Part shown: positions 5,601 to 9,022 of the stretch, one piece after another
Layout: every line of letters starts with the position of its first letter
How positions within the stretch are numbered: position 1 is the first letter of the stretch
Assembly (NCBI GenBank): GCA_020425885.1
Contig: JAGQRA010000904.1
Span: 1-9,022 of the forward strand
DNA length: 9,022 nt
Direction of reading: 5' to 3'
Source: Planctomycetota bacterium
GTDB lineage: Bacteria; Planctomycetota; UBA1135; UBA2386
Made by a program: the position numbers and the translations under genes
The notes under the pieces: generated by a model
The model's database searches: none
What the model was told of the DNA's origin: nothing
The model's input: the letters and a program-made list of their open reading frames with translations, nothing else

Positions 5601-7811
5601 GCTGCCGCCGTGACGATAGGTCGTCTCCGCCACGCCGCCCTCGGTGTGGGTCACCGACGGCACGACCGCACCCGCGTACTCGTTGTTGTCGTCGGTCGTA
5701 GCGATCGACGAGTAGCCCCAGTCGATCGTCGTGCGGCCGCCGAGCTCGTCGTAGACCCGGTAGAGCAGGTCGCCCTGACTCGGCGCCGAGTGCACGACGG
5801 TCTGCCGCTGCCCGGAGCCGTTGCGCCAGTGCTGCAGCAGGTCGTCCTGACCGTCGCCGCTGAAGTCGGCGAGCACGAACGCCGGCGACACCCACGGGTA
5901 CCGGGTCTGCATCCACTGCTGCACCGTGAAGGTGCGATCGTGTCGTGCCAGGAAGACCTCGCCGTAGGTCGTGCCGCCGCTGTCCCAGGTCCGCACCAGA
6001 TCGGTCAGCCCGTCGCCGTTGACGTCGCCGGGCATCACTCGCTGATTGCCGAGCCAGGTCGAGGCCTGCGAGATCCAACGGCCGAGTTTGAAGCCGCGGC
6101 CACTCGACAGATGGACGTCGACCGAGATCCGGCCGCCGTCCTGCCAGTGGAACGAGAGATCGGTACAGCCATCGCCGTTGAAGTCGCCGGTCAGCAGCTT
6201 CATCTCCCAGTAGTGGTAGTTGCTGCGATCGATCCACTTCTCCGTCGAGCGGAAGTCACCGCCCGTGCTCAGGTGGACGTAGAACAAGAGCCGCTTCAGC
6301 GTGCCCGACCCGCTGACCCGCCAGTTGGCCAGGTCGGTGCGCCCGTCGCCGTTGAAGTCAGCGGCCATCCAGTTGTAGCCGGAGGTCGTCGCCCCGAGGT
6401 CGGCGCCCCATGTCTGCTCTGAGAAGGTGGTGCCGGTCGACAGCCGCATGCGGGCGCGGTAGCGACCGCTGACCTGGATGATGCTGACGACGTCGGTCTT
6501 GCCGTCACCGTCGAAGTCGCCGAGCTGATGATCGGCGCCGCCGGACTGGCTGACGTTCCACGACAACGCGAAGTCCCGCGCCGCGAGATAGACCGACGCG
6601 CGCCAGTCGTAGCTGGTCTTGATGAGATCGGTGCGGCCGTCGCCGTCGAAGTCACCCGTGAACCAGCGCTCGTTGTTGGTGACCGGATCCCGGACCGTGG
6701 AATCGTGGCTGACGGTGAAACCGCCGCCGGTCGACTTGTAGACCAGCAACCTTCGATCCTGGTACTGGTTGCTCCAGTCGATCTTGATGAGATCGGTGCG
6801 CGTGTCGCCGTTGACGTCGCCGGTCAACGTCATCTCGGGGTGGACGCCATCCTGATGCCAGGTCAACGCGTTGAACCGCGACGCCCGGGTGCGCCAGTCG
6901 AACCGGACGGCGGGCGCCCCGGTGCCGGCGGTGAACGTCCCCGACGAGTTGATGGTCGCGTTGGATCCGTAGCGCTGGACGTTGGTCAGCAGCGATGCGC
7001 CGGCATTGCCGCTGGTCGAGTAGGTCAGCTTGTAGGCGCGCGCCATCGCGCCGTTGGCGCGGACCTCGACCGTCTTCAGCCGGCTGGCGACGCGGCGGAA
7101 GCCGACCTCCGAGGTGTCGACCGGCGCCACCCCCATCGGCTGGCTCCGGACATCGGAGCGTCCCTCCCAGTAGAGGCGGACCAGGTTGCCGTTGTAGGTG
7201 ACGCGATCGAGGTAGTCGGCGTAGCCGCCGTCCGACCTGACCACCCAGGTGTAGGTGACGGCGTTGCCGTTGGTGTCCTCGACCCGCGATAGCCGCCAGC
7301 GGAACGTGCCGCCCGGAGCCGTCAGCACCGAGGTGTAGACCCGTGCGGTGCCGTCCTTCTCGGTGACGCGCCATTCGTTGGCGCTGCTGTTGAAGGCGAT
7401 GCGCCGGAAGCTCTGCACCTTGGTGCAGTGGGTCCCGCCGAGCCGCGTGCTCGAGACCAGCTCCTCGCCGTCGAGGCGGTAGATGTCCGAGCCGTCCCAA
7501 CGCGGCGCACCGTTGCGCCAGCTGCAGCGTTCGACCATCGACAAGCCGCCGACGTCGAAGCCGACACCGGCGTAGCCGAGGCGCTGCGTCGAGTTGTAGC
7601 TGATCGACAGGCGCGGCTCGATGCCGTGGTACTGCGGCGCCTCGATCGACACCGCGGTCGAGTAGCTGCCGTTGGCCTCGTTCACGCTGCCGCCGCCCAT
7701 CCCCGGGGTCATCTCGGCCTCGGGATCTCCCGACAGCAAGGCCGTGATCAGCCAGGTGAGGCCGGACACGATGGAGGCGTAGATCGAGATTCGTCGGATC
7801 GGGTGGCGCAT
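1977..7811 (-). CDS. SpvB/FG-GAP/RHS-repeat protein with C-terminal papain-like peptidase domain
   Basis: A 1944-residue protein with polymorphic-toxin architecture. Domains in order: hydrophobic export segment (about 1-28); SpvB-like domain (about 35-330, with NGSYSTAVSIEAP, LSISYNS and GGLSMVERC); seven FG-GAP/VCBS repeats (about 330-660); a TcdB-middle-like segment including HRFLGF; YD/RHS repeats (about 855-1600, many YDxxGN/R motifs); RHS-associated core (about 1600-1719, with FHSDRLGSVRA, YMGARYYD, RFLSPD, YAYARNNPV and DPTG at 1716-1719); and a 225-residue C-terminal domain with a Cys/His/Asn set. In RHS and Tc proteins the YD repeats fold into a hollow shell enclosing the C-terminal effector; that is family knowledge. 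The ATG at 7811 is chosen because basic residues and a 19-residue hydrophobic stretch follow, with AAGG six bases upstream. An in-frame ATG at 7874 is possible; the frame is open to 8174, but that extension looks non-coding. No immunity gene follows. Role as toxin, surface protease or wall-associated protein is inferred. Confidence 0.95.
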   Translation of the reverse strand: MRHPIRRISIYASIVSGLTWLITALLSGDPEAEMTPGMGGGSVNEANGSYSTAVSIEAPQYHGIEPRLSISYNSTQRLGYAGVGFDVGGLSMVERCSWRNGAPRWDGSDIYRLDGEELVSSTRLGGTHCTKVQSFRRIAFNSSANEWRVTEKDGTARVYTSVLTAPGGTFRWRLSRVEDTNGNAVTYTWVVRSDGGYADYLDRVTYNGNLVRLYWEGRSDVRSQPMGVAPVDTSEVGFRRVASRLKTVEVRANGAMARAYKLTYSTSGNAGASLLTNVQRYGSNATINSSGTFTAGTGAPAVRFDWRTRASRFNALTWHQDGVHPEMTLTGDVNGDTRTDLIKIDWSNQYQDRRLLVYKSTGGGFTVSHDSTVRDPVTNNERWFTGDFDGDGRTDLIKTSYDWRASVYLAARDFALSWNVSQSGGADHQLGDFDGDGKTDVVSIIQVSGRYRARMRLSTGTTFSEQTWGADLGATTSGYNWMAADFNGDGRTDLANWRVSGSGTLKRLLFYVHLSTGGDFRSTEKWIDRSNYHYWEMKLLTGDFNGDGCTDLSFHWQDGGRISVDVHLSSGRGFKLGRWISQASTWLGNQRVMPGDVNGDGLTDLVRTWDSGGTTYGEVFLARHDRTFTVQQWMQTRYPWVSPAFVLADFSGDGQDDLLQHWRNGSGQRQTVVHSAPSQGDLLYRVYDELGGRTTIDWGYSSIATTDDNNEYAGAVVPSVTHTEGGVAETTYRHGGSAFPVVAAVETYDGRSASGNVEYGYDRPVYHAWEHRFLGFASAWKSSDAYGSTTRTETTFHTSFASAGKPTRRIVKSGSSVYRDDSWTYAEALRGNAYESLLATEQQSQRNRSSLAFVTRRDMTYDTYGNVTVVQDQGATTISGDESRTENTYRYNTTAYIVGKLSTTRLRSGLASSGTSVAFTRFRYDNQSSYTNAPTRGNRTHVESWNDRLGQYATTVYGYDAYGNVTRQVDPVGNVVQTTSYDSSHVFPTRVVNAVGHVTQQTWDLRYGSLLTRTDPNGYAYAWGYDVLGRLTSARDPGKTITFDYYNAGNAGSQYVWTRRGSDADTKEYVDGLGRIYKTFREATVNGSSTWCLQEQRYQDATDRVWKRSLWTTSSSGSQWTEFAYDGLGRVTQVKAPDGTTKNTAYSIDSASQRWPIVTETFELQQQRRAYLDAKGREAKVREAAGTTSSPLYQTTQYGYDLLGNLTTIDDANSKRVSTMTYDSMSNRVAMTDSDLGAWTYAFDLAGRMTSQRNARGETRTMAYDAAGRITRRSYPNGSAVNWYYDQSGYGASLGHPTRVVYPGGESRHSWDWAGNETLSQRKVNGTWGSVSRDFDGYGRQSSVLVDGERVYYTYDGAGGLTSVYTTYGTIAGGIRWNAEGQMTQLSVAGNVTVSWNYDPRRLWLDNMSVVRGATNVFSSSYSYNSSGLLSIESFNDPYLGSQQRSHNYDRLNRLTSVAGHDAQSISYNKNGNIVSWSDSLRSRSYTYGTAHLHGVTRITDTVSGSSTNYAYTYDANGNTLSDNWLGSTRTFTWDYDDRLTRWTKGVEYGNYQYAADGTRTRAEERDGNTVTTVDYYFPELERRDGVWTKFYYAGPILLATSRGANGARAYSWFHSDRLGSVRAMTNAAGTSLGLQTYGAWGNAKNSNLIGQPQLDRGFAGHRDNKDQELVYMGARYYDTRARRFLSPDSRVTDPGNPQDLNRYAYARNNPVSNVDPTGHDPIFSGGLVNPPNMAGEEARWAALEVDQGATNNCGPASLAPALTMLGDAQLTAMGGPVARYNEMVRFADAEQANGTRLWVGGAMFPANHKKTIELWDQQNGRQDYAVSITNNATPDDLRNALRTPDAVTIVTFWDANAGGFHNETLVGYRDDGPGPDRFGLTNSWDNGAVGGNLGNTNSVTDNQVRWLDLNELFTAPPPLASLAQPGTSITTIRRLPPPRNAPH
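3010..5250 (-). repeat. YD (RHS) repeat region of the RHS protein
   Basis: About 20 degenerate YD motifs occur here, such as YDTYGNVT, YDAYGNVTR, YDVLGRLT, YDGLGRVT, YDLLGNLT, YDAAGRITR, YDRLNRLT and YDANGNT, each followed by about 15-25 residues rich in Ser, Thr and Gly. On the plus strand they appear as recurring gtcgta (the complement of TAC GAC). The copies differ at the DNA level outside the YD codons, so they are old protein repeats and not recent duplications. In known structures these repeats form the wall of the RHS shell. Confidence 0.9.
5830..6825 (-). repeat. Seven FG-GAP/VCBS-type calcium-loop repeats within the RHS protein
   Basis: Seven copies of a (G/A)D(F/V)(N/D/S)GDGxTDL motif occur at intervals of about 46-58 residues, near bases 6820, 6655, 6520, 6360, 6188, 6030 and 5872, reading from the N-terminal side. 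The DxDxDG loops are typical Ca2+-binding loops of integrin-like beta-propeller blades, and seven copies fit a complete seven-bladed propeller. The first copy has Thr in place of the final loop Gly (GDVNGDTRTD), and the last reads ADFSGDGQDD. SpvB plus FG-GAP insertion before the RHS region is known in Tc-toxin B-type proteins. Confidence 0.88.
7728..7811 (-). other. N-terminal signal peptide or membrane anchor of the RHS protein
   Basis: Residues 1-28 have the layout of a Sec signal: a short basic start (MRHPIRR) followed by a hydrophobic stretch (ISIYASIVSGLTWLITALLSG), then an acidic segment. There is no clear A-x-A cleavage site, so an uncleaved anchor is possible, and there is no lipobox Cys. 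This suggests export across the inner membrane by Sec, unlike many RHS effectors that are loaded onto a type VI secretion system and lack a signal peptide. Confidence 0.65.
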
Positions 7812-7829
7812 GCGGGGCCTTGGGGGACT

Positions 7830-7846
7830 CGGGAGTGTGGCTCCCG
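7830..7846 (-). promoter_or_regulatory. Small hairpin next to the RHS ribosome binding site
   Basis: CGGGAG at 7830-7835 pairs with CTCCCG at 7841-7846 around a 5-base loop. It ends 8 bases before the weak Shine-Dalgarno AAGG (minus strand, 7818-7821) that precedes the ATG at 7811. It may influence ribosome access, but 6-bp stems arise easily by chance at this base composition. Confidence 0.3.
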
Positions 7847-7879
7847 CTTCGCCGACCGGCGTCGGATCCGTCATCCATT

Positions 7880-7910
7880 TCGGGAAAGCGATCCCCTCGC
7901 CGTTTCCCGA
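7880..7910. promoter_or_regulatory. Strong inverted repeat upstream of the RHS gene
   Basis: TCGGGAAA at 7880-7887 and TTTCCCGA at 7903-7910 are perfect 8-bp complements. Inside them GCGA (7888-7891) pairs with TCGC (7897-7900), leaving a 5-base TCCCC loop and a 2-base bulge, for 12 bp in total. The direct repeat GGATCCGTC flanks it at 7864-7872 and 7914-7922. It lies 70-100 bases before the RHS ATG. No T run follows, so it is more likely an operator or leader RNA structure than a terminator. It would sit just in front of the alternative ATG at 7874. Confidence 0.45.
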
Positions 7911-7941
7911 CCGGGATCCGTCCCCCACCAGGACAGCCCGC

Positions 7942-7964
7942 CCGATTGGCCCGGGCCCGATCGG
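7942..7964. promoter_or_regulatory. 23-base near-palindrome, possible operator
   Basis: The arms CCGAT and ATCGG are perfect, followed inward by one G-T pair, two pairs, one mismatch and two pairs around a central G (core GGCCCGGGCCC). This dyad symmetry is what a homodimeric regulator site would look like. It sits about 130 bases upstream of the RHS start. The regulator is unknown. Confidence 0.3.
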
Positions 7965-8310
7965 AGCACCGGCGTGCAGGCGACCGACGACGGCTCCGCC
8001 TTCCACGATCGGGTTCCTGGCGCCACTGGACAGGCTCGGGTTTGGCCCCTGACCGGCTACCGCCCCCCGGGCAGATCCCGTACTCGGCCTACCTCGGCGG
8101 CACCGCGCGCATCCGCAAAGAGGCCCGTTCGTGGCCGGGTCGATCGGGTGAACGTCGTAGTGTCGGTTGCGCATCGACGCCAGGACGTCGCCTCCTGCCT
8201 GATCGGGATGCTCTCGCGCAGCCAGGCAACACCTTCATCCCGCGATTCGCGGTGACGATGACGACTTGACCTGCCCCCCCGACACCGGCAGCATCCGGTT
8301 GCCGCCCAGG

Positions 8311-8323
8311 CCTCGATCGGAGG
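8311..8323 (+). promoter_or_regulatory. Shine-Dalgarno of the PAS gene within a small hairpin
   Basis: GGAGG at 8319-8323 is a strong Shine-Dalgarno 10 bases before the ATG at 8334 and fixes that start. CCTC at 8311-8314 is complementary to GAGG at 8320-8323 with a 5-base GATCG loop, and two further G-U pairs (8309-8310 with 8324-8325) could extend the stem. The site could therefore be partly hidden in the mRNA. Confidence 0.5.
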
Positions 8324-8333
8324 TTCGCTACCC

Positions 8334-9022
8334 ATGACGATGCGCGACCACACCGACCGCCACCCAGGATTGCTCGAGGACATCATCGAGCGCATCCCGG
8401 TGCGCGTGTTCTGGAAGGACCGCAACTCGCGCTATCTCGGCTGCAACACGCCGTTCGCCAGGGATGCCGGCACCGACAGCCCGAGGGACGTCGTCGGCCG
8501 GACCGACTACGAGTTCGTCTGGCGGCAGCAGGCCGACTCCTACCGCGCCGACGATCGCGAGGTGATGCAGTCCGGACACTCGAAGATCGCCTTCGAGGAG
8601 CGTCAGACCCGGGCCAGTGGCGAGCTCCGTTGGTTGCGCACGTCGAAGGTGGCGCTGCAGGATCCGTCGGGCGAGGTGTTCGGAGTGCTCGGCATCTACG
8701 AGGACGTCACCGAGCGCAAGCTCATGGAGCAGCGCCTGCGCGAGTCCGAGGGGCAATTCCGTTCCCTGATCGAACAATCGCCGCTGGCCACGCAGGTGGT
8801 CGACGCCGACGGCAGGACCCTGGCCGTGAACACGGCGTGGACGCGACTATGGGGTGTCCCGCTCGAGGCGCTGAAGGACTACAGCATCCTCGAGGACGAG
8901 CAGCTCGTCGCGCTGGGGGTGATCGAACACGTGCGGCGCGCCTTCGCCGGTGAGGTCGTCGAGGTTCCCGAGGTCGAGTACGACAAGGCGCGGACCGATG
9001 CCGTCTCGAGCGACGGCGGCAA
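8334..9022 (+). CDS. Multi-PAS sensory protein, N-terminal part (probable sensor kinase; runs off right edge)
   Basis: I read 229 codons without a stop, starting from ATG at 8334 behind a GGAGG Shine-Dalgarno. PAS domain 1 covers about residues 12-128: IPVRVFWKDRNSRYLGCN near the start, the VGRTDYEFVW and YRADDREVMQSG segments typical of PAS_4-type domains, and the C-terminal GVLGIYEDVTERK signature. A short amphipathic linker (LMEQRLRESEGQFRSLIEQS) leads to PAS domain 2 (about 140 onward: SPLATQVVDADGRTLAVNTAW, then TRLWG). Proteins of this form usually continue into a histidine kinase or sometimes a diguanylate cyclase; that part is not in the window. There is no signal peptide or membrane helix in the visible part, so it is probably a cytoplasmic sensor of a small ligand, redox state or light. 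It is divergent from the RHS gene; a regulatory link is possible but unsupported. An alternative ATG two codons later (8340) is less well spaced. Confidence 0.9.
   Translation, partial: MTMRDHTDRHPGLLEDIIERIPVRVFWKDRNSRYLGCNTPFARDAGTDSPRDVVGRTDYEFVWRQQADSYRADDREVMQSGHSKIAFEERQTRASGELRWLRTSKVALQDPSGEVFGVLGIYEDVTERKLMEQRLRESEGQFRSLIEQSPLATQVVDADGRTLAVNTAWTRLWGVPLEALKDYSILEDEQLVALGVIEHVRRAFAGEVVEVPEVEYDKARTDAVSSDGG

Larger units (their letters stand above)
7812..8333. promoter_or_regulatory. Divergent intergenic region between the RHS gene and the PAS gene
   Basis: About 520 bases without a credible gene separate the two divergent start codons, so both promoters should lie here. The RHS-proximal half (7830-7964) contains three inverted repeats, listed separately. 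The PAS-proximal half has a 6-bp inverted repeat CCGCGA-T-TCGCGG at 8240-8252, a TTGACC at 8266-8271 without a matching -10 box, and a run of seven C at 8274-8280. Minus-strand reading of 7812-8174 in the RHS frame gives Gly/Arg/Pro-rich low-complexity sequence and is probably not translated. I cannot assign exact promoters. Confidence 0.6.

Noticed and set aside
4353..6422. 689-residue plus-strand open frame antisense to the RHS gene
   Set aside because: It is the same kind of shadow frame. Its composition mirrors the codon positions of the FG-GAP and YD repeats, and no start signal or domain is visible.
7812..8174. N-terminal extension of the RHS protein to an ATG at 8174
   Set aside because: The added 121 residues are Gly/Arg/Pro-rich and unlike any domain, and they would bury a good export signal that starts at 7811.
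8266..8295. Sigma-70 style promoter for the PAS gene based on TTGACC
   Set aside because: No acceptable -10 hexamer lies 16-18 bases downstream, so it is not listed as a promoter.
8328..8777. 149-residue minus-strand frame opposite the PAS gene
   Set aside because: It is complementary to well-defined PAS motifs on the plus strand and is a shadow.

Overview
The window comes from a high-GC bacterial genome. Four protein-coding genes account for almost all of it. Three lie on the minus strand: a secreted or surface SpvB/FG-GAP/RHS-repeat giant protein, then an ECF sigma factor, then a Hanks-type serine/threonine kinase that runs off the left edge. One gene on the plus strand, a multi-PAS sensory protein, runs off the right edge. 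An ECF sigma factor overlapping a Hanks kinase whose N-terminus carries a PLAEYVRSYPGHEESVAREY-type segment is an arrangement I associate mainly with Planctomycetota and some other large-genome, high-GC environmental phyla. That is an inference; no rRNA or other phylogenetic marker is present, so the phylum stays open.

Layout, left to right. 1-1163 (minus): N-terminal 387 residues of the kinase, with a complete catalytic domain and the beginning of a probable membrane segment. 1163-1762 (minus): the ECF sigma factor; its stop codon shares one base with the kinase start (TGATG), so the two are probably translationally coupled. 1763-1976: a 214-base spacer with a strong hairpin and no convincing gene. 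1977-7811 (minus): one 1944-residue open frame with an N-terminal hydrophobic export segment, an SpvB-like domain, seven FG-GAP/VCBS calcium-loop repeats, a long YD/RHS-repeat region, an RHS-associated core ending in DPTG, and a variable C-terminal tip of about 225 residues that looks like a papain/C39-like cysteine peptidase. 7812-8333: a divergent intergenic region of about 520 bases rich in inverted repeats. 8334-9022 (plus): N-terminus of a protein with two PAS domains, probably a sensor kinase or another PAS signalling protein.

The sigma factor and kinase look like one signalling unit. The RHS protein has polymorphic-toxin architecture: export signal, adhesive or structural repeats, RHS shell, exchangeable catalytic tip. 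No immunity gene follows its tip; the next gene is the sigma factor. Either immunity lies elsewhere, or the peptidase is not aimed at kin, or it acts in processing or as an extracellular enzyme. Whether the sigma/kinase pair controls the RHS gene is unknown; they only share strand and order. The most interesting points are the peptidase-tipped RHS protein without a visible immunity partner, its altered cleavage-site neighbourhood (DPTGH rather than the usual DPxGL), and the cluster of inverted repeats in its leader.
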